NCBI GenBank assembly: GCA_963082975.1
Contig: OY720347.1
Coordinates: 49,166,655-49,230,654 of the forward strand
Reading direction: 5' to 3'
Source: Labia minor
Lineage: Eukaryota > Arthropoda > Insecta > Dermaptera > Spongiphoridae
DNA: 64,000 nt
The notes under the pieces: model-generated
Seen by the model: only the letters and a program-made list of their open reading frames with translations
What the model was told of the DNA's origin: nothing
Databases searched by the model: none
Program-made: the position numbers and the translations under genes
In this document: positions 23,499 through 36,027 of the stretch, piece after piece
Layout: each line of letters begins with the position of its first letter
How positions within the stretch are numbered: the stretch's first letter is position 1

Positions 23499-24629
23499 AT
23501 TTTTTATTTTATATTTAGTAGCTACATTATAAACCTTTCATATTCCAAATTCATATTTTATTTGAATATACATAGTTTTGCTCAAATCAAGAAAGTTCAA
23601 TAGCATTTGTTATGAAAGATAAATTAATAAAAAAAAACATAAAATATTATAAAACAAAAGCAACACGTAAGTATATTTAATTAAAATAACAAAGGTCTTT
23701 GATAACCCAACAAATAAACCTATTAAAAAGAGAGAAAGAAAAAAAATTAATTTCTTAAAGATGATTGGTTGGATTAGAAAATAGAAACCGTAATAGAAAA
23801 GGAGTTAAGAAACATTTTTAATACATAGATTTGTAAACGTATAAAGATTATTTGAATTAATTGAAATCAAACAAAGATCGTTAATCTTATAGAAGAATCA
23901 CTTGGAATTCAAAACCAAATGATCTCATTTATTATATCTTTCTAAGGCTTGCAACGCTTAGCAGCGTTGTTCTTCGGTCATCATTCATCTGTATGGCCCG
24001 AAGCGCCTGGCACTCGCAACCTTCAAAAACAGAATCAACCTTCACGAATTCTTATTTTTAATACAGTTATCCACTTTGTTTCTTTGCATATACCAATGAT
24101 AAGAAAAGTTGGTTTTATTTTTAAATTTATTTTTTCGCAAACTTTGCAAATAAAACTAATATTACTATTACACTTTATAACGTTCTAAAACTTTTCAAAC
24201 TTGTTATTTTGAAATAAAAAAATAATTTAATAATAAAATCTTTAATACAAAACTATGAAGAAAATTATATAGTTGATCCAATATCCAATAGAAAAACAAT
24301 ATATTTTTACTTCTTTCAGTATCCACTAAATATAAGATGATAAGTATTAACTTTATCTTCTATGAAAATCGTGAAATTTTGATAAAAATTTAGAAAATAT
24401 CTCTTTATTGTAGACAAATAAATTAATTTCAAAAGATTATTTCCAATTTGCTCGTCCAAGTTTTAAGTTTACCTTGACTGATTTTCAATTGATATAATAT
24501 TATTGCAAACGGGTGTTCATCTAAATATTATCGAAGGAAATGAAAATTACTATTATTTTTTCACTTGTATTATATTAATAGAACCAGAATATAACAAAAA
24601 TATTTGAAACTAACCTTTTTAACCTAACA
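23499..24629. other. AT-rich gene-free stretch
   Basis: No supportable gene. A small complex patch at about 23945-24060 has a plus-strand frame but nothing recognisable. Confidence 0.55.
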
Positions 24630-25345
24630 ATATGGTGATGATGAAGATTATATAACAAAGATTATATAACCTATAGATAAGAGTCAGAAGAAGAAAAATT
24701 TGAGATATTCTTATTCTTGCTTCTAATGAAGAAGACCTGAAAACAATAATATTGCAACTAAAAGTGGAAAGAGAGAAATATGGTCTATAGATCAATGCTG
24801 CTAAGACTAAAATAAAGATTATAAACCGAGTCAACAACAACTAACCGCAAACGTCAAACAAGGTGGTTTACAGCTTTGAATACCTAAGCTCCAAATTAAA
24901 CAACTTAAGGGAATTGAAGTAAGAGATTCGTCAGAGAACAGCAATAACCCGAGCATCTATGATAAAGCTTACAAAGATTTCAAAAGATAATAATCACTTA
25001 GCTAAAGCTTGGCAATTCCACATACTTTTCTGAAAGTTGGACATTGAAAAAGGCCCCCCGAATATACGCATTTGAAATTATTGAAGAATACTCCTCATAC
25101 TTTGGACTGTCCACATGTATCAAATCGAGAATGTTGGCATGTTTAAGCCTGAAGTAGCTCTAGATAGAAGGGATACTCGACAAATCATATTTTGATTTTT
25201 GAAGAGATGGGTCGACCAAGTTGAGCTGTCGATTCATATGATCCATGACCGAGCAGCAGAGAAGACTACAATCAAGAACCCCATCTTATTTCACAACGCT
25301 CTTTCGAGGAGCAAAGGACCTAGAACCTAGAATAATGCTTTACAA
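24630..25345 (+). pseudogene. second LINE type, reverse transcriptase C-terminal remnant
   Basis: A heavily decayed non-LTR retrotransposon unlike the family of copies A-D. Pieces in different frames read EEDLKTILLQLKVEREK, then INAAKTKIKII, then SFEYLSSKLNN, then EIRQRTAITRASMIKLTKI, the usual order after the YADD motif in LINE reverse transcriptases. Further on, TLDCPHVSNRECW resembles the region before the LINE C-terminus. At least six frame shifts or stops are needed. The 5' part is absent. Identification is by motif order only. Confidence 0.6.
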
Positions 25346-26121
25346 TTTCATAAACTACATAACATTCCTTCAATTATAAAATAAATAAAATATAAAGGTA
25401 CATTAGGATCTTTTTTAATGATTTACAAGGAGTATTTTTGAGAACATCGTAACGATCTTCAGTCGAGCATAAACCTTGATTTAATGATTCTTTAATCTTA
25501 TTTATTTAAATATTATGATATAATTATGACTAAATTTTATTTATATACTTTTTACTTATAATTAAATTTTAATGGCTGATTTTTTTTATTTTCAGGTGGG
25601 TGAAATCATCATTTATGACAAATTATTCACTGAGAATATGTACTACTAACAGTATGTAAAAAATAATAATATATATTTTTTATGCTCTAGTTTATATCAT
25701 AAATTTATTTTTAATATAATTTTTTAATAATACTATAAAATTTATTTTTTAAATGCATAAATATTTATTTAGTTTACAATCAAAAAAAAAAATTCGTACA
25801 CTAATTTATTTCTCTCCCACAATTAACGAGAGAGAGGTTTTGTTTTGTCTTCTTTGTTTCAACTATTGATTAAATAATAAATTTGGACCATCTGTCAGAA
25901 TAGACCAAACCTGTCATTTAGCTCTGTGTAAGCTGGTGTATTTTATGAGAGAAAAGGGTTGGTTCTCTTCTCATTGCCCATCATAGATCTCTACAAATAA
26001 TGAAATTAACTATTTTTCCTAGATCTTATGCTTGTTATATTTCATGTCCAAAGATAATAAGACAATCAATAAATAATTTAAATATCATTCTCCCAAACTT
26101 TATTTTTAATATTAAAAAAAT
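25346..26121. other. AT-rich stretch with a splice-like site
   Basis: No gene supported. TTTTTTTTATTTTCAG directly followed by GTGGGTG at 25595/25596 looks like fused acceptor and donor (see findings). A more complex patch lies at about 25850-26000. Confidence 0.5.
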
Positions 26122-26731
26122 CGGGAGTATCCTCCCCTAGACTTTCCCGCATATAAATAGATAATTAGGTTATTATTATTATGTTTTAACAACAATAAAA
26201 ATAAACAAACTAATTAATTTAAATTATAAAGTAAAATGGTTTAACACTATTATATATATTTATAATTTACACCTAACGCTACTTATATAGGTAAAATGTC
26301 ACTTCCGGTAGTCAGATCATGATGAAATTTGGTATCTGAATTTTTTTCATATTTTTAAATCATATAAAAAATAGGAAGCAAATATCTCGAAGCAAACTGG
26401 TACTTTACTTGAAAGGTAAGCGCAACCAGTGTAGGTAAAGTACCACTCCGGTTAACCGATTTTGACGAAATTTTGATAGAAATCTACAAACTGTGAATAA
26501 TATCGGTGTACCAAATTACGAAGTCCTAGCTTGATTAGTTTCTGAATAAATTTGCTCACAGACAAACATTACATACATCCATACATACATACATACACAC
26601 ACACACAGACATAATTCACAAATGGTATTTTCCGACTCAGGGAGGTCTAAAACGTCAAGATCTATCGAAATCTCGAAGTCGAGATTTTTGACGATTCCAA
26701 TACTTCCCTTATACGAAGTATGCGGGAAAGT
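26122..26731 (-). mobile_element. Helentron-like short element, family 3
   Basis: On the minus strand the 5' end is ACTTTCCCGCATA (26731 downward). Its exact 13-bp inverse lies near the 3' end (26141-26153 on the plus strand), followed by the hairpin GGGAG-GATA-CTCCC (26123-26136) and a T-rich flank. A TGTGTG/ATGT microsatellite sits inside (about 26572-26610). No protein is encoded. The layout is the same as families 1 and 2 although the sequences are unrelated. Confidence 0.75.
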
Positions 26732-28140
26732 AATAAACGTATTTTAATAAATTAAATAAGCATATAATTTTCTTATTCTGATTTCTATTAAATGAAATGA
26801 AATTAATTCTATGGGGATTTTTTTATATAAAACCTGTTAAATTCTATTAGTTAGAATCGAACAAGGAAAGATATTTGTTTTTTTTTATCCTATTCCCTAA
26901 TGTTTCTAAAATCCTTTTTCGGTGTATCCTCCTGGAAAGTGTTTTTTAGTGTAAATTTTCTGAGCCTATCTAATCCTTTAAGGTTCAAATAAGAATCAAT
27001 AGGCTATCTTGGAACGGATATTCTCAAGGGTAGGGTGAAGGGCAAGGATGACGAAGAGGGAAACCAAAGAGGAAATATCAATATCGGTATCTGAAAGTAT
27101 TTAATTTAAGTCATCTTTTTATCAAAATTAAATGAATAATAGTTAATTTTAAATAAGTATATTTTGTTTGTGAACAAATTTTATTTCAACCAATGAACAT
27201 ATTTTATTTATTTTACCTATTCATAAAAGTAATTATATTGTACTAAAAATTTATCATACTAATTTGTTGATATTGAAAATATTTATTTTATTAATATTTA
27301 ATTTATTGTCCAAATTAATTGAATCATTAATAAATGTATTAACAAAATACTAATTTTATAATAATCATAAATCTCTAAAATTAACATTTCTATCAACCAA
27401 ATTGTATGAAGAATTATATAAAATAATATAAAATTTTATCCCTATTTTCAATATAAAGTTTTACTTGTAATATTATAATTGTAATGTTATAATTGCAATT
27501 CTGTTGTTTCATTATAATAAATAGGATAAATTATTATAAAAATGGGACAGTATAAAAATAATTAATTCAAGATCTCATTTAATATTATTAACATATATAT
27601 TCTTTTTTGTAATTTTTATTTTCATTATTTTGCTAATACAAGCAATGATGTTAGAGAATGTCGATAAAGTAAATAGGCACTTCTAGCATAATTCGGGTTC
27701 CTTTTTTTCATCGAGTGATAACTCATTGGCCAATTCTCTGAATTCAATAAAAAAATATATTAGAAAATATTATATTTAGTTTTCTTTTTGCAGTGAGAAT
27801 AGTTAAAACTCTTAAATGTATTGGGAAAACGTTGCCAGGTAATTAATTACTATTTTTATAGTTCATTTTAATTATTCATTTATTATTAGTTTTCAATATA
27901 TTATATGTATTTTATATAGATATGCATATTTATTTATTATTTATGGTCATTTGGTTAAATTATTTAATTTTCAATAATAAATATATCAATGCAATGCAAT
28001 TTCTATCGTTTTAATATCAACTTTCATATTTTAATGCTTTCATTAGCATCATTATCTTATAAATATATGAATTGATTATAAATCATATGAAAATTATTTT
28101 TTTTACTTGTGCATAGATTGAAATTATTCTACTACTTTTT
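26732..28140. other. AT-rich stretch with a possible microexon
   Basis: Mostly simple sequence. A patch at about 26880-27090 is more complex with no recognised content. A candidate 45-base exon at 27794-27838 is listed separately. Confidence 0.5.
27794..27838 (+). CDS. possible 45-base microexon
   Basis: Bounded by a textbook acceptor (TTTTCTTTTTGCAG ending at 27793) and a good donor (CCAG then GTAATT from 27839). Its length is a multiple of three, and only one of three frames is open. That frame (phase 1 in, phase 1 out) reads RIVKTLKCIGKTLP. Such a symmetric cassette could be skipped or included without frame change. It is too short to identify and could arise by chance in AT-rich DNA. Confidence 0.4.
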
Positions 28141-28740
28141 ACTATCTCGCCAGAGATAGTATTGCGATCACGAAAATTTTCGATGTTGAGAATTTGATGT
28201 TTTTATAGGTTTTAAAGGTACCTGAATCATTTTCACTAAGGTTGAGAAAAATGTCTGTATGTGTGTGTGAGTGTGTGTGTGTGTATGTAACCAAGATTAC
28301 GCAAAAACGGTTTGAGCTAGAATTATGAAATTTAGTACATGAGCATTATTCAAAATTCGTAGTTTTCTATCAACTTTTGAGAAATGTAGCTCAACCGGAA
28401 GAGGGTCATTACTTACAACGTTTTGATTTTTTTTCCTCTAAAGTGCCCGTAAAAATAAAGATATATGTTTGATAATTTTTCACATGATTAATAATTGTAT
28501 AAAACTGATATATATAGAATTTCAGCTTGATTGATTCTCTGAAAGTACCAGAATTAATTTTTTAACACTGCAAATCTCACGCGCCAACACGTGACGTGGT
28601 GCCATCAACAAAAAGCCAAACATGCGCTGGTTTAATATTTATTATTTATAATTTATAATTAATTAAATTTAATTTAAATATAATATATTATGTTATTTAA
28701 TCCTATTCAAATTGCGAGATAGTCAAGTGGAGACACTCCA
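28141..28740 (+). mobile_element. family 1 element, copy 3 (complete)
   Basis: Starts directly after a T run with ACTATCTCGCCAGAGATAGT. The microsatellite GTGTGTGTGAGTGTG is at about 28259-28285, the subterminal GCGAGATAGT near 28713-28722 and the hairpin AGTGGAGACACTCCA at the end. Close to copy 1 throughout, including the CACGTGACGTGG segment near 28588. Confidence 0.82.
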
Positions 28741-31700
28741 ACTATAATTTTCAAATTAAATTTAAATTATTTTCAATGTTTTTGCTTCGAAATTAGCATA
28801 ATATTAAATATATACATATAATAATTATTATTAATAATATTTATAATTAAAAATTAAATTGTCGTAAAGAATCCATATATCATATTTTTAAAAATAATTA
28901 AAATAAATTTGACTGAAGATGAGATCAATTTTTTCAACCCATTAATACGTCTTTTCTTCACTTAAATCCGTGGGGTTCCTTTATCTAAAGATCAAAAATT
29001 GAACAAACATATTTATACATTTTTAATGCATTGTATAATTTATCAATTAAGATAATAATTATTAGAATTAATTATTTCTCAATATTCTATTTTATTTATT
29101 TTAACACTCCTAATAAAAGATTAAAAACTTATAATACATATCAAATTAAAACTATTATTTTTTTTATAAATCTTTATCCTTCAAACAGATATTAGTCAAA
29201 AATTTGTCTTACAAAGATTGGTAGATAATACCACCCATAAAATATTTTGTATAATCAACCAGATTAAGATTACTTATCTATTTATTTGTTACTTTAATAT
29301 ATGAAAACGTAAAAATGTAATTCTATCTCTCTACGTAATGAATTTTTATTTTTTTTTTCATTAATATTAATATCCCATATATTGGTGCCCGCTTTTAACA
29401 TCAATCATTCATACTGGACTGTTTTTTCTCATCCGTATTTGATTTTTTAACCTCCCCCTCCCTCTCTAATGGTTTGATGATTTTATCATGCTTCATCATT
29501 CTCCATTTTTGACTAAAATTTATTGCCTGAACTACTATTATTTTCTTTTGAATGAATTATATGGTCGCGTGCTCTTCCACTCGAGCCAAAAGCTTTATAA
29601 AATTTATTGGAATCCAATTCATTTTAATTAATTTTGCCCTTTCTTTGATTTAAAAAACAACTTTTATTCGATTTAGGAACAATGTATTTAATAATTATAA
29701 TTAGTTTTTCAAAATTTGTACATTTTTTTTTATACTAATTTGTTCTGGAATTCATTAATATGAAATAATTTGAATTTCAAAATATATAAAAATATATTTT
29801 TGAGATAGAACGTTCAGAATTATATTAATTGATACTCAAAAACTACGAATACCTTTTATCTGTTTCCCGCACCAAAATGAAAATTCATATATGTTCTATG
29901 CTCGAATAAACCTGAAACTAAAATTTTTAAAATTCCGTATCTTTTAAATATTGGCAATTATAGTTAACATAAAGCTGTACTAAATTTTAGCCAGAGTTCA
30001 TCCTGGAGATACTTTCTCGCAAAAACATTTCGACTATTCCAATTCCAAATCTCATGTGTCCTATCGGAGTTGAGATGAATCAAAAACAAAAGATAAACAT
30101 ATTTATTTATTTAGTATGTTTGAATATCCTTTGATTTTTTTTCACCAGTTAACGTGTCGTAGAAAAGAGCACGAATTTTCTGCTCTTTCTCTCCTAAATA
30201 GGATTGAAAGCTGTTTCTTCATGAATAAATTGTTTATCGTTTGTGGTGCATGCCCTAACCTTTTCAACCACTGTAAAAAAAAAATCAATTTTATTCAATA
30301 CAATAAAATAGAATTTTCGAAAGTCGAAAGAAGAATTGTTTTGATAGAGAGTGAGAGAGTAAGTGAGTGAGAGCTAGAGAGAGAGATTGAGGAGAGGAAA
30401 GAAGACGATTTCGGAAAGAAAAACACTTAAAAGGTTAGCAAATTGTATTTGCAAAAGGATTGGCTGGTCATTCAATCGAATGCTCTTTAAACAGACAAGA
30501 ATGCACAAATTCGAATTGCATTTGTGCCATTTTCTATGACAATGCCACTTTCATGAATGTAAAACGAACTTCAATTGAAAGCCTCACTTAAAGATATTTT
30601 GTTATTGGAATAAAGTTTACATAATAAATTTGATTTTGTCTCATAAAATGTCCACCAATAACAATGATTGATCTTGAAGTCTGGCCAGTTTATGTCTGTA
30701 GAAGAATACTAATGAGTGAAAAGTGTTTCTCCTCCGCCCACTTTAGCCCATTCATGTCTTCAACTCACCACTTCATGTCCAGATGCCGTCCTCCAATCAT
30801 AATCGGAATTTAATGAATATAATTATTATTTATGATTGAAACATGAAGAAGGTAGATAAATAATCAACAGCTGGGTAAGAAAGGGAAATAAATAATCAAT
30901 CTTTTGCTTTTTTCGGAAGAGGGAAACTAAAAAGTGACGAGACAACTTAAGAGAAATAATCCATAACAGGTGGCGTTTTTCTTGTGGGTGTACCACTCTT
31001 TTCGCCCTAAAGAGGAGATCACAAACGACGAGTCGGCTTCTTTTACTTTTAAATGGTTCAGGCCATGTATGGACCTGTTTGATCAAGCCGCCCTTCATGA
31101 CTGGGATTAGAACTATTCTTTTAGGCCGCTCTAGTCACAAGATATGAATTTTTAATTAAATTTTAGACAAAAACAGAATTGTATTTTATTCACTTTTTAA
31201 AATTTAATTAAATAATTTTAATTTTTTATTAAGTAGTCTGATACATACTGTTTTTTAAAGGAATATTTATATTAACATGTTTATAAAACAAACTTCTGAA
31301 GTGATTAAATCGAGTTAAATTTAAAAAAGTGATATTCATTTAAAATATTAAATAAATACTCGATTTAATAAACATTAGAAAATAAATGAAGAAGCCTAGC
31401 ATTATGTTTGTTTTTTGAAAGAAAGCTCTCTTTCTCTCAGAAAGAGAGAATGATCTCTTCTAGATAGGCAATTTATTTTGACTTCAGTTTCTTAGCCCCG
31501 TTATAACTCAACAGTTGTACTCCTACTTGAAAACCAGTCATCCCTTAAAAGTTCACGACCGCCCTTTATTTATTTATTTGTATAACTTTCAATCCGTTAA
31601 TGATAAATCCATTTTAGAACAACGATGTTATGGTTCTTAAAACAACTCAAAAAAAAGAAGAAAAACAAAGAGACTTATCTCAATAATTAAAATCATATGT

Positions 31701-31830
31701 CTAATTATGAAATAGAAATAATAAGCTTTCGATGAATTAAAAAATTAATTAATCAATTTTTGATTTTAGTACTAATTTTAATGATCTTCTAATACTTCTA
31801 TATACGAATTAATTAAATAAAAAAAAAAAC
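28741..31830. other. gene-free stretch, partly complex
   Basis: No gene supported. A GAGA-rich run lies at about 30345-30400. The region 30440-31140 is unusually complex for this window and may be conserved regulatory DNA; the minus-strand frame at 30826-31098 within it is not recognised. A perfect 10-bp hairpin (CTCTCTTTCT / AGAAAGAGAG, loop CTC) is at 31426-31448. Confidence 0.5.
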
Positions 31831-32117
31831 TCTGACTGTACATCTTATAGAAAGGACAGCGCCTAAAGTCAGTTGTCGTCTAAAAGGGTTAAGTTGTATG
31901 ATCAGTACAACGGATCCTTTGAACCTTTATATGATTTTCATGATCCTAGGCGCTACTTTATTTTAAGCAGCATTCTAATTTTTATAACATAGGCTGGGAG
32001 TACCTCGTTTCCATAGGCCCCATCTAGAGAGAAATTCCCTTACCAGGCCTGGAACTTTAACCCGGGACCACCATGTGGAGAGTCAAGAGTGTCACCTCCC
32101 AGACAGCGAGGCGTCTC
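31831..32117 (-). mobile_element. possible tRNA-derived SINE
   Basis: On the minus strand the first 75 bases resemble a decayed tRNA: GTCTGGGAGGTGACACTCTT (D-arm and A-box area), GACTCTCCACATGG (anticodon region), then GGTCCCGGGTTAAAGTTCC (T-arm and B-box area). About 200 unrelated bases follow, including the inverted pair AGCGCCTAGG / TTTAGGCGCT, and the unit ends at a run of T on that strand. Polymerase III promoters inside the head would drive such elements. The B box has two mismatches, so this is tentative; no second copy is in the window. Confidence 0.4.
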
Positions 32118-34809
32118 TAATTCCAATGGATGTATATTTTTAAAATATTGTTCAATTAGTAAATTTAATTTTGAGTACAACTTAATGAATAATTTTGGAT
32201 AAAATCCAACGGAGACGGTATTTTTGTTTATTTTCTTTTTGTTTTTTTACAATGAAGTTGTAATTTACGTTAATGTAAATGCATATACATAAAAAAATTG
32301 TTATTTACTTACAATAAGGAGCCATGTAATCAAAAATTCCTATTGAGTTTTTTTTTTAATTTTTAATATCTACATTAAATTTACTTTTATAAAAATTTGA
32401 GAAATATGGAAATAAAATTCAGATTTCATATACCAGCAACACAAAATAACCGCTTATATAGTTTAGAATAATATTATTTTTATTTTAAAAATATTTATAA
32501 ATACACATATTATTATAAAAAATTCTTAAAACATACTTTTATTTAGTGATGATGATTTTAAATGTTATTTTATAATTATAACGTTTTTCTCAATTTCACT
32601 TGGCGTCTGTCTCTCTGTCTGTGTGCCTCTATGTCTGTCTGTTTGCTCTTTTGACAAATTGAAATCGAATTATAGAATTTATCGATCCAAGAAGAAATAT
32701 TTTATTAATATTATAATATTTTTCATTTGGTGCTAGTTTTGATGATATTATTTTTAAATATCTGTTTACTAATACTTTATTTTAATTATTTTTTGGTGAT
32801 TCTTTTTGGTTAAAATTTATCCGAAAATATTTTAATAAACGTATTGGTTCACTTTATTTTTATTTATTAAGTTTTTGATTTAATTATTCTATATTTTTTT
32901 ACTCTATATTTTTTCACCTATTTGGAATATACGTATTTATTTAAATAAATTAATATCACAAATTAATATTTGTATTAATTTGTAATATTTTATTTTTTTA
33001 TTTTAAAAACAGTTTTTCCCATGTATAAATAAAAAAATAATAAATTACTCTTCTACCTCTTTTCGATTATTATATAATAAACGGATGACTATTTATACTT
33101 TTGGTCAGAAATGGCCAGTCTGATCAAATTCTAAATTTATGTTATTATTCTCTCATTATGGACAAAGGTGTGTGTATAATTTTTTAACATCTATACAAAT
33201 ATTATTATTCAATATTTTTTTTTCTTTTTAAATTTGAAATTTAAATTCATTATTGGTGTCAAGACTATTTTTATTGAACTTTCCACATTGATTTTACTCC
33301 CCTAGTATGTATTCATTATTTCTCAAATTACCCAGCGTTTTTAATTTTATATTCATACAATTAATTTTTCATTTACATCTAATGAGTTTTTTCAACTCTC
33401 CACACTTAACTCAGTTAAATCAAAAGCAAAATAACAATAATTAATAAATAAATATGAATAAAAAATAAATAATTATATTTTATAGAAAAATATATAAAAT
33501 GAAATATTTTTATTATGCTGTTTATTTCTATTATAAAAATTACATACCTAGTAATTTACAAATGATTTTATAATTAATATCGAAAACGTTTAAGAAATTT
33601 TACCATTGGTTTATAAATCTTTTAAACTCATCAATCAATCCACTAAAGTCTTTACATCTTTTAGTGAAGGTTGTTTCTTCTGTATGAATAATTGATATAT
33701 AATTATTCGAAGATGTAAAAATTTTCCCTAAATAAAATAATGAAGATTAATTATCGAAAATGTTAAAGATTAACTATATCTACTTCTAGAATTTATAATT
33801 TTTTTATTTATAACTACTTTTGAAATAACATTGTTTATAGAACATTTGGTAAGAATATTTTATAAGATAAATATTATGATAATAATATCTGTGATCTAGA
33901 CGTATCGATAAAGAAGTCCATTTGTAAATAATATTAATTTTCGAAATTTTGTGAGAAATGAATATAATTTTAAATATTAATCAATTTTAAGTTATTTTTA
34001 AAATATTTTTGAACTTTCCTTTGTATTGTCTTTGAATATCGAGAACTTAAATATTTATAAAGAGAAGGATTACCCTTTCATTCTAATAGAGGCGATCAAC
34101 AAAGTAAAATAGAGAGAAATACTAGCTAGGATGACTATCAAAAAGAAAACTAAAATTTGTAAATTCTCCTCGTACTTTGCCATTGAGTAAATATTAGGAG
34201 AAACTGTCAGATAAAACAAACGAGTAGCCAGCCAGGCCTCTTCAAACAATTGATAGAGGAATTGATCTTCAAAAGCTATATACAAATAAACAAAAAAAAA
34301 AAAACAAAAAAAAAATTGATAATCAACTTTCAAATAACAAATTTCTAGAAATTAAATAGTATTTAAATTATTCGATTTACTAACCTTATAATAATAATTT
34401 CAATTTTATTATATATTCTATATTCTAATCTATTTGAAATACTTAAAAAAAACGTATTACAATTATTGAGAAACTATTCAATATTAAATTAAATTATATT
34501 AAATCCTCATTCCTTTTTTTTTGATATTCATACTACTCAATCATTTATTCAATATTAGAATATTAATAATATAATTTATTAAAATAGATTAAGAATAACA
34601 CTATTTTGTCAATTGTCTTGTTCTTCACTAAATATTTTAAATATAAAAAAAAACACAAGAAGAAACATTTATAATTAATTTTCTTCTATATATATAATTC
34701 TTTTTCATTTATAGATTTCAGAATTCAGGAAACAATAATGATAAATAAATTTAAATATGATATTATTTTGTTTATTCTTTCGTTATCAAATAAAAATAAC
34801 TAAAATTAG
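32118..34809. other. AT-rich gene-free stretch
   Basis: Simple sequence throughout apart from the short TGTCTG-containing repeat at 32565 (listed). The 87-codon minus frame at 34070-34333 is low-complexity and not credible as a gene. Confidence 0.6.
32565..32672 (+). repeat. short dispersed repeat with TGTCTG run, copy 2
   Basis: Matches 4212-4300 with a longer microsatellite (GTCTGTCTCTCTGTCTGTG). The flanking GACAAATTGAAATCGA is retained. Homology stops shortly after. Confidence 0.6.
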
Positions 34810-36027
34810 CTGGAGTGTCTCCACTCGACTATCTCGCAATTTGAATTGGATTAAATAACATAATATATTATATTTAAATTAAATTTAATTAATTATAAAT
34901 TATAAATAATAAATATTAAACCAGCGCATGTTTGTTACCGACCGACGATAGTAAGGGAGGTATTGTTTTCACACCAAATTTCACATGTGGAGATTTTTAC
35001 ATATCTCCACGAATCATGCATTTTCTAAACAGAAAAAAGTATTTTTAGCATGATGTCTATCCGTCCGTCTGTCCGTCCGTATAGATGTGTACAGCCTGAA
35101 CGGCTCAACCGATTTTGATGAAATTTGGTATATTTACTAAATGCATCAGTGGGATGAATTGATCAACTTTTGGTGCAATTCCGGAAACCGGAAGTGGTAG
35201 TATTAGCGATCGACGATAGGAAGGAAAGGGTTATTTTCACACCAAAGGAGATTTTTTTATATATCACCACGAATCATGCACTTTGTATTGGTTTTATCCT
35301 CGAGAAAAATCATATTTATTAGTTTTTTCTTGATTTAAAATTATATGACGTCATCCAGCCATTCATGACGTCACAGCCTGGTCTTGCATATATATTATAA
35401 ATAAAATAAAATTAAAAATGTTTATATTTATTATTTATGTATCCATATCTGTTTTTTATTACATTAATAGATATATTAAAATTATTTGAAATTGTTTCTG
35501 TAGCTGGAAATTAATTTATTTCAAACCGTCGGTCGGTTCGGACCTGGCCACAGGTCAACTTATTGGCTTTTTGTTGATGGCACCACATCACGTGTTGGCG
35601 CGTGAGATTTGCAGTGTTAAAAAATTAATTCTGGTAATTTCAGCGAATCCATCAAGCTGAAATTCTATATATAGCAGTTTTATACAATTATTAATCATGT
35701 GAAAAATTATCAAACATATATCTTTATTTTTACGGGCACTTTAGAGGAAAAAAAATCAAAACGTTGTAAGTAATGACCCTCTTCCGGTTGAGCTACATTT
35801 CTCAAAAGTTGATAGAAAACTACGAATTTTGAATAATGCTCATGTACCAAATTGCATCATTCTAGCTCAAACCGTTTTTGCGTAATCTTGGTTACATACA
35901 TACACACACACAGACATTTTTCTCAACCTTAGTGAAAATGATTCAGGAACCTTTAAAACGTAGAAAAACATCAAAATCTCAACATCGAAAATTTTCGTGA
36001 TCGCAATACTCTCTCTTACGAGATAGT
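34810..36027 (-). mobile_element. family 1 element, copy 4, split by a family 2 insertion
   Basis: On the minus strand it starts at 36027 with ACTATCTCGTAAGAGAGAGT and ends at 34810 with CACTCCAG. It has the CA/TG microsatellite at about 35898-35912 and the subterminal GCGAGATAGT near 34830-34840. The family 2 element at 34937-35563 interrupts it inside the segment that reads CATGTTTGGCTTTTTGTTG-like in other copies; both halves otherwise align with copies 1 and 3. Confidence 0.85.
34937..35563 (+). mobile_element. Helentron-like short element, family 2, copy 2 (nested)
   Basis: Runs from ACCGACCGACG to the inverse CGTCGGTCGG, the GACCTG-GCCA-CAGGTC hairpin and AACTTAT. The TCCGTCCGTCTGTCCGTCCG microsatellite is near 35061-35082. 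TGACGTCA occurs twice (35346-35353 and 35366-35373). It lies within a family 1 copy, so the empty site can be reconstructed from the other copies. No target duplication of three bases or more is apparent, as expected for Helitron-type insertion. Confidence 0.85.

Noticed and set aside
26985..27005. GGTTCAAAT motif resembling a tRNA B box
   Set aside because: No A box or cloverleaf could be placed upstream.
30345..30400. GAGA-rich run as a possible GAGA-factor element
   Set aside because: A low-complexity purine run without supporting promoter features.
31426..31448. Perfect 10-bp hairpin as a miRNA precursor
   Set aside because: Stem too short, and composed of CT/AG simple sequence.
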